From contig NZ_MCGG01000054.1 of NCBI RefSeq assembly GCF_001746755.1, positions 1 through 47,654 on the forward strand: 47,654 nucleotides of DNA, given 5' to 3'. Positions 1 through 6,844 of the stretch are shown here, piece after piece. A program made the position numbers and the translations under genes. The notes beneath the pieces are model-generated. The model was not told the DNA's origin. It saw only the letters and a list, made by a program, of their open reading frames with translations, and ran no database searches. Numbering within the stretch: the stretch's first letter is position 1; each line of letters opens with the position of its first letter. The stretch is from Magnetovibrio blakemorei (GTDB taxonomy: Bacteria; Pseudomonadota; Alphaproteobacteria; Rhodospirillales; Magnetovibrionaceae).

Positions 1-156
1 ATACAGCATTTCTTATAGGTTTAAAATTATTGGGCGCTGACAGCTTTTAGGTGCTGAAAAGCTTTATGGAACATAATGTTATCCGTTTTATATATGCTAT
101 TCGCACTAACACGTATAACCATTTCGCTTTATAACTGAGGCGATTAGCTACGATAA

Positions 157-194
157 AGAAGCTGCTTGGCACACGATGCTGAGCGGCTTTTTTG
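157..194 (+). terminator. Possible terminator hairpin upstream of the first gene
   Basis: GCTGCT (161-166) can pair with AGCGGC (182-187, one G-T pair) and is followed by a run of T. It would end a transcript entering from the left of the window. The rest of 1-256 is AT-rich and I see no gene there. Confidence 0.4.
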
Positions 195-256
195 TTGGTT
201 AAGTTGTTGAACTGGTTTTTTGAGGCACGACTTGGAAACGCTTTTAAAAAAAAACG

Positions 257-703
257 GTGACGAAAATGGTTATTGAAAACTGCGAACAGGCGAAGAATGA
301 CGCAACGATTGCGGCATTTGTGAAGTTATTTGAAACAGACGCAGTTGATGGAGTGCTAGATTTTAGGACACTACAAGAGCCACGCTATATGCCTTTTTGG
401 AAATCGTTCTATATCACGCAGCTTGTTGAAGGCGGACATATTAGGTTTGTTTATTTTGGCACAAGTTTGGTGGATGGATATGGCAAAGAATTAACAGGGC
501 AAATAGCGACGGTTGAAGAATTTGGCGCTGCGTATGAGACTTTAAGAAAAATAAATTTGAGGGTGATAGAAGACAAAACAATACAATACACGAGCGGTTC
601 ATTGGATTGGCTTGATAAGGACTTTCGCAATTGGCATAGGGTTAACGTTCCGCTCTTAAAAAATCACGAAACGCACTGCTTGTCCGTCATCATTTTTGAA
701 TGA
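257..703 (+). CDS. Small PAS_5-like domain protein, first of a tandem pair
   Basis: A 148-aa soluble protein that is essentially one domain. The middle segment FGTSLVDGYGKELTG (about residues 67-81) followed by a late WHRVNVPLLKN segment resembles the PAS_5 family (PF07310), which is common in Rhodospirillales. In that family the core reads roughly as a G-T-x-I-x-x-x-F-G-R-D-L-T-G block followed by a polar 'R..lPL' strand. No catalytic or output domain is attached, so a sensory or ligand-binding role is inferred, not shown. It starts at GTG 257, or possibly ATG 266; neither has a clear ribosome binding site, only an A-rich stretch. The gene downstream (781) is a diverged copy. Base composition is AT-rich like the rest of 1-6800 and unlike the genes after 6845. 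Confidence 0.6.
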   Translation: MTKMVIENCEQAKNDATIAAFVKLFETDAVDGVLDFRTLQEPRYMPFWKSFYITQLVEGGHIRFVYFGTSLVDGYGKELTGQIATVEEFGAAYETLRKINLRVIEDKTIQYTSGSLDWLDKDFRNWHRVNVPLLKNHETHCLSVIIFE

Positions 704-769
704 GATTAGTCTCAATGCGCAGCAATACGGCTTTTTGTAAATAACGCTTATGATAGCTGATTAAACTGT

Positions 770-780
770 GGGGGGGGGAT
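770..780 (+). promoter_or_regulatory. G9 homopolymer in the ribosome-binding position
   Basis: Nine consecutive G (770-778) end two bases before ATG 781 and occupy the Shine-Dalgarno position. A tract of this length is prone to slippage. Length changes would alter pairing with the anti-SD and the spacing to the start codon. Confidence 0.5.
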
Positions 781-1188
781 ATGCCAAACAAAAAAATTAA
801 GAAATTTTATGATTTAGTGAACAAGGACATACAAGACGGTGTCATTGATTATACGACATTACAAGGTGACAGTTATAGGGAATTCTGGACAAATTTTTCT
901 ATAATTGAAATGGAAATAAAAAAACTTAAATTTACATATTTTGGCTCAACTCTCACAAACATTTATGGACGAGATTTAACAGGGACATATTTTTCAAAAG
1001 AAGAATTTGGCGGGCAATACACTGATTTTAGGGAAACACTAAAACTAGTGATATTTAAAAAAGAAATTACCATTACAAAAGGTACGTTGCACTGGAAAAA
1101 AAGAAGTGACACACAATGGTTCAAAGTTAATGTGCCTCTTTGCAGGAATGGCAAGATTGGTAGTTTGGCACTAATTTGTTTTAGTTAA
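781..1188 (+). CDS. Small PAS_5-like domain protein, second of a tandem pair
   Basis: A 135-aa protein that aligns over its whole length with the product of the gene at 257. It shares YFGSTLTNIYGRDLTG (about residues 53-68), the following EEFG..Y....R spacing, and the closing FKVNVPLCRNG segment. This again points to a lone PAS_5-type domain, with no membrane segment or output module. The only ribosome-binding candidate is a run of nine G ending two bases before ATG. The gene converges on the integrase gene, 33 bases apart, with no clear terminator between them. Duplication followed by divergence inside the element is the simplest reading. Ligand and partners are unknown. Confidence 0.6.
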   Translation: MPNKKIKKFYDLVNKDIQDGVIDYTTLQGDSYREFWTNFSIIEMEIKKLKFTYFGSTLTNIYGRDLTGTYFSKEEFGGQYTDFRETLKLVIFKKEITITKGTLHWKKRSDTQWFKVNVPLCRNGKIGSLALICFS

Positions 1189-1221
1189 CTACGAACAATT
1201 ATAAGCGTGATGCACCCCACA

Positions 1222-1788
1222 TTAAACAAGCCCAACAGCATTTCGCATCTGCTCATCCGTCACGTCGCAATACAAAGCGGTGGTTTGAATATTTGAATGC
1301 CCCATCAATTTCTGAATTGTCCGCATACCAACACCCTTAGCATTTAATTTCGTCGCAAATGTGCGTCTGCCAGCATGGCTGCTATTTCGCAACCCAGCCT
1401 GTGCGAACAAAGATTTGAACAACATGCTCAACGATACGTTGGAAAAATGGCGATAATTGCGCTGGGAGTAAATCAACGGGAAATCATCAGCGCAGCGTGG
1501 TAGCGACATTATATATGTAGATATTTCTCGCTGAAGCTTGTCGCTCAAAAAAACCACCCTGCCCTTGTTCCCTTTCGTCTGCGATGCCGTCAAACGAATT
1601 TCCCGCAGAACAGTGCCATTCACGTTCACAACATCAGCAACCCTCAACGCAGCAATTTCACCAACACGCATGCCAGCCTGAACACTGAGCAAGAAAGCAA
1701 TGCGATTACGCTGAGCGTGATTGCCAACTGCAATAATGCTGAGAACCCTTTTAATATCTGCGTCCGTCAAAACCATTGCCTGCGCCAT
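1222..1788 (-). CDS. Short tyrosine recombinase / site-specific integrase
   Basis: A 188-aa protein consisting of the catalytic domain of the phage-integrase family. The active-site set is visible: R41 in AGMRVGEIAAL, K75 in the beta hairpin (TKGNKGRVV), H138 and R141 in HAGRRTF, H164 in LMGHSNIQTT, and the nucleophile Y173 in ALYCD. It should cut, covalently hold and exchange DNA strands. The ATG at 1788 is chosen because AAGGAG lies just upstream and homology begins there; the open frame runs further (to 2049) but looks non-coding. The usual N-terminal core-binding domain is absent, as in FimB/FimE-type invertases. It may therefore be a DNA invertase or a reduced integrase. It is the only mobility gene seen for the AT-rich block. 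No att repeat was found in the window. Confidence 0.85.
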   Translation of the reverse strand: MAQAMVLTDADIKRVLSIIAVGNHAQRNRIAFLLSVQAGMRVGEIAALRVADVVNVNGTVLREIRLTASQTKGNKGRVVFLSDKLQREISTYIMSLPRCADDFPLIYSQRNYRHFSNVSLSMLFKSLFAQAGLRNSSHAGRRTFATKLNAKGVGMRTIQKLMGHSNIQTTALYCDVTDEQMRNAVGLV

Positions 1789-1897
1789 CGTCCATCTCCT
1801 TAATTTATCTGCTATCAGCATTATAAATTCATCTTGTTTGGAGGACGATTGAAGACTTGAAAATAAGAACTCTTGGTTCTCAATATGGTAAGCCCAC

Positions 1898-2383
1898 TTG
1901 GTGAACAAATATAGATTTGTTAATCGAATTAGAATGCTAAATACGAATATGAGACTTACAGATATCCATCTTTCAAAATTGCGAGAAGACAGACTTGCGC
2001 TAAACGACATGCGTATTTCGCAGCTCGTTGCAGCATACAATGCTGACATTGCAGCAGATGAGCATCAGCCCACACATAAAACGCCAGAAAATGCTTGGCT
2101 GTTTAACACTGATGGGGATGATGAGCTGATACGTGACGTTGAGATGTTGGATTACGAAGCAGAGCAAAATTATATTTCGAAAATCATCAATGATGTTAAA
2201 GCCCAACTCAACCAAAAGCCTGCTCTGTTTCAAAATATCAAAAACGCAGATGCAAAGCGCTGTATCAATCAAATTTTGTATGGTGGCAATTATGCCCAGC
2301 AAAAAGCAGCACAGGAAATTTACCAAGCCCTAAAACAGCGACAGCACGAGCGATTGATGAAGCATCGCAAAAATCGCAAATAG
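1898..2383 (+). CDS. Hypothetical protein, basic C-terminus
   Basis: A 161-aa protein I do not recognise. It is mostly helical and charged, with no membrane segment, and ends in a very basic tail (about residues 150-161, rich in K, R and H) that could bind nucleic acid. It is divergent from the integrase gene across about 110 bases. The true start may be the ATG at 1928 or 1949, giving a slightly shorter protein; no strong ribosome binding site settles it. Codon use is AT-rich like its neighbours. The position beside an integrase would fit an excisionase or element accessory gene, but nothing in the sequence proves this. Confidence 0.45.
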   Translation: MVNKYRFVNRIRMLNTNMRLTDIHLSKLREDRLALNDMRISQLVAAYNADIAADEHQPTHKTPENAWLFNTDGDDELIRDVEMLDYEAEQNYISKIINDVKAQLNQKPALFQNIKNADAKRCINQILYGGNYAQQKAAQEIYQALKQRQHERLMKHRKNRK

Positions 2384-3208
2384 TAATGTTTTTTGTGGGT
2401 ATGATTTCGTTTAGATAAATAAACATATACAAAGAAACACAGATAAAGCGGGTTGGCGCTATTCGAAACCAGCACTCGTATCGTATTTTGAAAACGAACG
2501 TTTTAATTGGTGGGGCTGTGTTCGCCAACTTATCAAACTAACCCTGCTAGGGCTGTGTAACGACACGGATGGACGCAGGGCTGAGTGTGCGCTTGTAGGT
2601 GAGAAATCCAGGATGCGTTGCCTTTGATATTATAAGAGATGTAGCCTAAAGCTTCAGTTCGCAAAACAAGACAAACCCAGTGAGAAAGATACAAACGACT
2701 GAACAGGGGTTAAACGGTTCAGTTTCCTTTCGCCACACCATAAAAAGTTGTTCAATTCGCTTTTGGTGTTGGTGCGTGACGGTGTAGCAGCGTGGTTGAT
2801 GCTGCGGGAGATGATAGCAAAACCTGCTCCCAAAATTACACGACGAATTGAATATGCTAACCAAGCTGCTCTGTAGGATGATGCTACAGGAACTATCAAA
2901 TGTCTTTCCTGCTTGGCGAAGCGTTTGATAGTTCTGCCAAATGATACACGAATTAATCATTCAATCAATTCATCCGCAAACGGCTATGAAGTTTATGAAT
3001 GAGCGACAGCGAATGAAGAAACTGAAATAGCCGATGACATAGCGAAGCGTGTCATCAATCAAATTGAATTCAAAGCACAAAAAATTAATTCCAAATTACT
3101 CACCGCAATTCATCAAATCACCTTCAATCGCAATTAATATGAACATCGCAGAAATCTTATCAATTCCGTTTAGGCTGCTAAATAACATGAAATATTGGAG
3201 GTGATTGA
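2384..3208. other. 825-base stretch with no convincing gene; contains hairpins
   Basis: AT-rich. Open frames here (for example 2646-2960 on the minus strand) lack ribosome binding sites and protein-like composition. Two perfect inverted repeats stand out: GAACTATCAAA 2890-2900 with 2924-2934, and GATGACA 3033-3039 with 3050-3056. It could be a decayed gene or a structured non-coding region. Confidence 0.5.
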
Positions 3209-3520
3209 ATGAATGAAGTTTTACAGCAGGTGTACGATGAATTGGCACTTCAGCAGATGAATTTATCGCAAAGACAATTTAGCAGGGACTGGCTGGGGAA
3301 ATGCGAGACATATTTTGCGTATTTGAAATCCACAGGCAAAGAGCCAAGTGCTGATGCGCTATTGAAACTGTTTGGTAACTTGAGCAAAAGGAAACAGGTA
3401 TATCAAAAGCGAATGGATACAACTGACAATGACGGCTTGAAATATTTGATACAGGAGAACATCAACATGTGTGAAAGATTGCGTGCTCAAGTTTACACGA
3501 ACATGACGTATTCATATTAA
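3209..3520 (+). CDS. Small helical protein, DUF6626-like
   Basis: A 103-aa soluble protein preceded by a good ribosome binding site (TTGGAGGTGATTG, then ATG). The N-terminal half (VYDELALQQMNLSQRQFSRDW, LGKCETYFAYLK, then EPSADALLKLF) resembles the DUF6626 family as I remember it: helical proteins from alphaproteobacterial accessory DNA with an 'FS..WLGrs.syy..lKar...PS..aL..L' pattern reminiscent of a helix-turn-helix fold. DNA binding is only an inference. The gene is followed at once by a two-way terminator and faces the AAA+ gene. It is AT-rich like the rest of the element. Confidence 0.6.
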   Translation: MNEVLQQVYDELALQQMNLSQRQFSRDWLGKCETYFAYLKSTGKEPSADALLKLFGNLSKRKQVYQKRMDTTDNDGLKYLIQENINMCERLRAQVYTNMTYSY

Positions 3521-3535
3521 ATCCAAATTTTAAAC

Positions 3536-3573
3536 AAAAAAAGCCCCCACAAAACTGGCAGGGGCATTTTTTA
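3536..3573. terminator. Bidirectional rho-independent terminator
   Basis: GCCCC (3543-3547) pairs with GGGGC (3561-3565). An A run lies on the left and a T run on the right, so it can end both the 3209 gene (plus) and the AAA+ gene (minus), which converge here. Confidence 0.75.
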
Positions 3574-3597
3574 AATTGAATTCAAATATGTTGGTGG

Positions 3598-4230
3598 TTA
3601 TCCCTCAACTACCTCTTGTAAGAATTGGTTGAGTTTTCGCAAATCGCCTTTTGCCGATTTTACCAACTGTTGAACAGTATCACTTTTAACTTTAATATTC
3701 TCGTTGGCAAAAATTTGTGTCGCTCGCTTTATCATTCCAGCCGTATTGAAGTGAGTAAATTTTAATTCAATACAACGGGACTGAACTGGGCTAGAGATTT
3801 TATCAAATCTGTTCGTACACATAATCCAAGTTGCTCTGTCACCTGCTTTCTCCATCACAATTTTCAAATTGTCCATTGCTGTGGCTGTCATTCTGTCAGC
3901 CTCATCAATCAAAACGACATGCTTTCCCAAGTTGCTTAAACATACGAGAGATACTGCATTTGATAAATTGTTCATACCCTGAGCATTAAGTTCATCTCCC
4001 GTATAATTCAAAGTTTCAGCATCAGTCGCATTTACATCATTTTGAATTACTCGCAATGCTTCAATAGGGATTAATTTTGCACATGTTGTTTTTCCAGTCC
4101 CTGCATTGCCATACAAAATCAAATTTTTATCCATTTTTGGAACCATTGACTTGATTACCTTTTCAATGCGTGTGGATGGATAGACAACTTCGCTCAATGT
4201 TTTGGGTGCGTATTTTGTTTCGAATTTCAT
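3598..4230 (-). CDS. RFC/T4 gp44-like AAA+ ATPase lacking a collar domain
   Basis: A 210-aa AAA+ protein. It begins with the clamp-loader-like KYAPKTLSEVV (residues 6-16), then Walker A GNAGTGKTT (41-49), Walker B VVLIDEADR (105-113), sensor 1 MCTNR (137-141), the arginine-finger SRC motif (151-153) and sensor 2 GDLRK (195-199). The SRC motif and the order of parts are those of sliding-clamp loaders of the archaeal/eukaryotic RFC and phage T4 gp44 type, not bacterial DnaX. Relatives are about 320 aa; this one stops after the lid, so the C-terminal collar that holds the pentamer together is missing. AAAGGAG lies 6 bases before ATG. Upstream is an unrecognised gene in the same direction. The likely role is DNA replication or DNA-linked defence in the mobile element; the partner clamp was not identified. 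Confidence 0.85.
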   Translation of the reverse strand: MKFETKYAPKTLSEVVYPSTRIEKVIKSMVPKMDKNLILYGNAGTGKTTCAKLIPIEALRVIQNDVNATDAETLNYTGDELNAQGMNNLSNAVSLVCLSNLGKHVVLIDEADRMTATAMDNLKIVMEKAGDRATWIMCTNRFDKISSPVQSRCIELKFTHFNTAGMIKRATQIFANENIKVKSDTVQQLVKSAKGDLRKLNQFLQEVVEG

Positions 4231-4245
4231 TTTATTCTCCTTTGT

Positions 4246-4258
4246 TACACAGTGTAAG
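4246..4258. promoter_or_regulatory. Palindromic operator candidate
   Basis: TTACACAGTGTAA is a perfect odd-centred palindrome about 16 bases upstream of the AAA+ start codon. A 12-base core of it (CACAGTGTAAGA) recurs at 5975-5986 before another gene of the element. Confidence 0.45.
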
Positions 4259-4259
4259 A

Positions 4260-4282
4260 AAGGGGGCTGAAGTTGCCCCCTT
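4260..4282 (-). terminator. Strong hairpin between two genes of the element
   Basis: AAGGGGGC (4260-4267) pairs with GCCCCCTT (4275-4282) over a 7-base loop. Read leftward it is followed by TTTCTT. It follows the stop of the 4290 gene and precedes the AAA+ gene by about 30 bases, so it could be a partial terminator or an mRNA-stabilising hairpin. Confidence 0.6.
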
Positions 4283-4289
4283 CACTTTA

Positions 4290-4973
4290 CTAGGCTGCTT
4301 TTGCTTCAATGGTTGCTGCTTCAATTGCGTCTTCAGCACTGTTTGTGCCATCAGCCTTTGGAGCTTTGCTGCGAAGAATATCGTTGGCAATTGCTTCATA
4401 TTTTGGGCTGTTGGAAGCAACCGTCATCGCTGTGATATTGCCGTCGTCGTCAGTAATAACAACCATCAAGTTTGCACCTGGCTCGGCACCCAAATTTTTA
4501 ATGTTGATGTCTTTCTTTTTAACAACAACTTTTTGAAACTCTTTCTGAATTTCAAAAAGTCCCGCAAACAATAACTCCTTCAGTTCCTTTTCGTTGACGG
4601 GATTTTTGCTGGCACAGATGATGCTGTTTAATGACTTGTCTTTCAAAAAATTGTCAACGTCACCAACTTCAACCTTGTGCTTATTTAGATACATGCAAAC
4701 TTTGCTGTAGCGTGATGCTTGAGCCTCAGACACTACACATTTGCCGTTAGCATCTTCTTCCATAACAGCAAGTTTAGCGGAACAGGTAAATGCGTTGGCT
4801 TTTTTGGTAATCGTAAAGCCACGTTTGGTAAGCGCCTGTTCTAAAGAAGTGTTGCTGTAAGTTTTAGCAAAGGTGTAAATCAGCTCAACGCTGTTAACCC
4901 AGTTGCTGCGAAAGCTGTTTTGAAGGGCTTTGATGGCAGTGGCGGTGACTTCTTTTGATACGATGTTTGACAT
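4290..4973 (-). CDS. Hypothetical protein upstream of the AAA+ gene
   Basis: A 227-aa soluble protein I do not recognise. AAGGA lies 9 bases before ATG. It has a helical N-terminal part, a charged central part (VVVKKKDINIK near residue 150) and an alanine/acidic C-terminal tail (EDAIEAATIEAKAA). There is no signal peptide, membrane segment or recognisable catalytic motif. It is 59 bases upstream of the clamp-loader-like ATPase on the same strand, separated by a strong hairpin, and has its own likely promoter (TATAAT at 5039-5044 on the minus strand) with nested inverted repeats at 5047-5070. Being the first gene of that unit, it may be a partner or substrate-recognition protein for the ATPase; this is inference from position only. 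Confidence 0.7.
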   Translation of the reverse strand: MSNIVSKEVTATAIKALQNSFRSNWVNSVELIYTFAKTYSNTSLEQALTKRGFTITKKANAFTCSAKLAVMEEDANGKCVVSEAQASRYSKVCMYLNKHKVEVGDVDNFLKDKSLNSIICASKNPVNEKELKELLFAGLFEIQKEFQKVVVKKKDINIKNLGAEPGANLMVVITDDDGNITAMTVASNSPKYEAIANDILRSKAPKADGTNSAEDAIEAATIEAKAA

Positions 4974-5038
4974 AGAAAAAATCCTTTATAATAAGTTTGG
5001 CATGATTGCCGTTCATTGGTTTCCTTAACCAATACCTT

Positions 5039-5070
5039 ATTATAACAGGACGATTTTCGTCTAACGTCCT
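5039..5070 (-). promoter_or_regulatory. Promoter -10 with nested inverted repeats
   Basis: On the minus strand a TATAAT (5039-5044) lies upstream of the 4973 start. Directly beside it AGGACG (5047-5052) pairs with CGTCCT (5065-5070), and inside this GACGA (5049-5053) pairs with TCGTC (5057-5061). The two hairpins are mutually exclusive. No good -35 is seen at 17 bases, which fits an activator- or repressor-controlled promoter. Confidence 0.4.
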
Positions 5071-5112
5071 TACCCAAATATCCAAATGAGATTGTTAGAC
5101 AAAAAATGAAAT

Positions 5113-5931
5113 TTATTTTGACGTTTTTGGAAACAGTCCAATTCCAGCATTATTTATTAGGTTTTCAGCACCATCAAAAGCACGCTTTACCACTGCAGAT
5201 TGATACTTTTGAATTTGCCGCCTTATATCCAATTTACAACTATCAATCACTTCTTGTTCAGTGATAGCTCCTACGATTTGTCCACCGCCCTTATCGCTGT
5301 AATAGCCTTTTTTTCTAATCCATTGTTTTGCATATCTGTTGAAATTCAATCCACCATATACGGCATCGTGTATTTCTGAATTTTTCAATCCTCGTTGTCG
5401 CAAATCCCAAACTTTGAGATAGTTTTTGTATGTATATGTTGAATGGGGTGATTGACAGAATGGATAACGGCTTTGCCCTGCCGTATTACTCGCATCAATT
5501 TTTCTTTGTTTTTGTGCAAGCCTAATTAACTCACGCATTTTTTTGAACAAGTATGCTTCTGGCTTATATGCGGGTAACTGCAGATATATAATCTCATCGT
5601 TATCCAATATTGTGTCTGTTACATCTAAAATTGATGCGTTCACAGCATGTGGTTCAGCAAACAAATATAGCCCTCTGCTGTTTTCATTCCACCAACCTTT
5701 AAAGTTTCCTGTGAAATCAAAAACATTTCCAAAGCCTTCAAATGTCTTTGCGTACTTCTTGTCTTTGCCTGTTTCGCAAAACTTCTTGTAACCTTCGTTC
5801 CGCAGCAGACATTCAAACCAAATATAATAGTGGCTGTCTTCCCACCAAATTCCCTGCTCAGTTTCTCGTTTGCGAAATAGTGGGTGCTTGTATTTGAAAT
5901 GGCGTTTACCGCTAGAAACCGTCTTAGCCAT
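5113..5931 (-). CDS. Hypothetical element protein with WW / YLFAEP motif
   Basis: A 272-aa soluble protein. The N-terminal third contains YYIWFECLLRNEGYKKFCE, GFGNVFDF, FKGWWNE and GLYLFAEP, a pattern I associate with an uncharacterised family carried on alphaproteobacterial mobile DNA. The middle (about residues 155-225) contains a possible helix-turn-helix: LKVWDLRQRGLKNSEIHDAV. DNA binding is therefore possible. The ATG at 5931 is preferred over 5949 because GGGGAAAGG precedes it. A site related to the palindrome before the AAA+ gene lies at 5975-5986. No nuclease or recombinase motif is visible and I assign no function. Confidence 0.65.
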   Translation of the reverse strand: MAKTVSSGKRHFKYKHPLFRKRETEQGIWWEDSHYYIWFECLLRNEGYKKFCETGKDKKYAKTFEGFGNVFDFTGNFKGWWNENSRGLYLFAEPHAVNASILDVTDTILDNDEIIYLQLPAYKPEAYLFKKMRELIRLAQKQRKIDASNTAGQSRYPFCQSPHSTYTYKNYLKVWDLRQRGLKNSEIHDAVYGGLNFNRYAKQWIRKKGYYSDKGGGQIVGAITEQEVIDSCKLDIRRQIQKYQSAVVKRAFDGAENLINNAGIGLFPKTSK

Positions 5932-5974
5932 AGCCTTTCCCCATTTCAAAGCTTATAAATTCATCATTATCTAT

Positions 5975-5986
5975 CACAGTGTAAGA
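5975..5986. promoter_or_regulatory. Second copy of the element operator core
   Basis: CACAGTGTAAGA is identical to 4248-4259. Both sit upstream of minus-strand genes of the AT-rich element, suggesting common control by one DNA-binding protein. Confidence 0.35.
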
Positions 5987-6070
5987 TAAATTCAGTTCAA
6001 ATCTGTGCTCGTATTTTAGAACGGTGGCATTACCGTAATTGCAATGACAATGCATTTACAGGAGATAAAA

Positions 6071-6508
6071 ATGCCATTTTTAAAGAACTTGAACATTGCT
6101 GCTGAAGAAGCACCCAATCAACAAAGCCCATTTGACAAAGCAAAATCAAGTTTGCTGTCCAATCTTACCCATCAACTCGCATCTGCCAAAGCGATGGTTG
6201 CTGGCGAAGCATATTTTGTTACAAAGATGCAAACCGTTGAAGAAAACGGCGTTAACGTGAGAAAGCCCGTAAAACGCCCAATTAGGCACTGGTATTGGCG
6301 TGATAGCACTGGAGCAGTGCGCATTGCAGTTCGTGTTTCTAACAAGCGTATCGAGCTTGCAAAGGGCATGACAGACATTGTCGTAGGCAACGATAAAGAA
6401 CTGCCCGCCGTTATCAAGCAGGTTATTGACGCTGTAAATGCGGGTGAATTGGACAAAGTGATTGAGGATGCTGTGAAGGCACGCAAAACGCTCAAAAAAG
6501 CGTCTTAA
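6071..6508 (+). CDS. DUF6641-like protein
   Basis: A 145-aa protein. The ATG at 6071 is preferred because ACAGGAGA lies 5-8 bases upstream; an earlier in-frame ATG (6044) has none. The body matches what I recall of DUF6641, a family of unknown function from phages and accessory DNA: a helical part (KAKSSLLSNLTHQLASAKAM), then YFVTKMQTV, RPIRHWYWRDSTGAVRIAVR, then RIELAKGM, then an acidic helix ending in KARKTLKK. The tryptophan-rich strand pair is the most characteristic part. No enzyme motif or membrane segment. It is divergent from the 272-aa gene and is the last gene before base composition changes. Confidence 0.65.
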   Translation: MPFLKNLNIAAEEAPNQQSPFDKAKSSLLSNLTHQLASAKAMVAGEAYFVTKMQTVEENGVNVRKPVKRPIRHWYWRDSTGAVRIAVRVSNKRIELAKGMTDIVVGNDKELPAVIKQVIDAVNAGELDKVIEDAVKARKTLKKAS

Positions 6509-6844
6509 TCAATATTGGGTATGAAGGCGCAAATGCGCTTTTATATCCAACCCTCTGCACCTGAAATTCAAGACAGATTTCCATTATAATATGGTAGCAC
6601 AGTTTATCAATAAGTCAATCTTTAGTTGAATTATTTCACTTCATTCAACATCTAAAACCAATACCCATGCACTTGCATATTATGTAAGGTGTAAATCTGT
6701 AACCTGCTATTACCATTGAAAAGCCATCATAATCAAAGCATCAAAGCAACGGCGTAAAGTTACGCAAAAGTTACATATATAATTTTTTATTATTTATTAT
6801 CAATTAATTATACAGTTTACATTACTGAGTGGGAGTAAACATCT
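6509..6844. other. Intergenic boundary between AT-rich element and GC-richer DNA
   Basis: 336 bases without a gene. It holds a terminator hairpin at 6523-6544 (GCGC-AAAT-GCGC then T run), an 11-base-spaced direct repeat AAAGTTAC (6756-6763 and 6767-6774), and GTTTAC/GTAAAC flanking the ribosome binding site of psiE. Base composition changes here, so the right border of the element may lie inside it. I found no tRNA end or att repeat. Confidence 0.5.

Noticed and set aside
2646-2960. 104-aa open frame on the minus strand in the gene-free stretch
   Set aside because: No ribosome binding site, unusual composition, overlapping alternatives in other frames; not enough to call a gene.
1-6844. Flanking att direct repeats for the AT-rich element
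   Set aside because: None found by eye between the left end and the 6509-6844 gap; the left border is probably outside the window.
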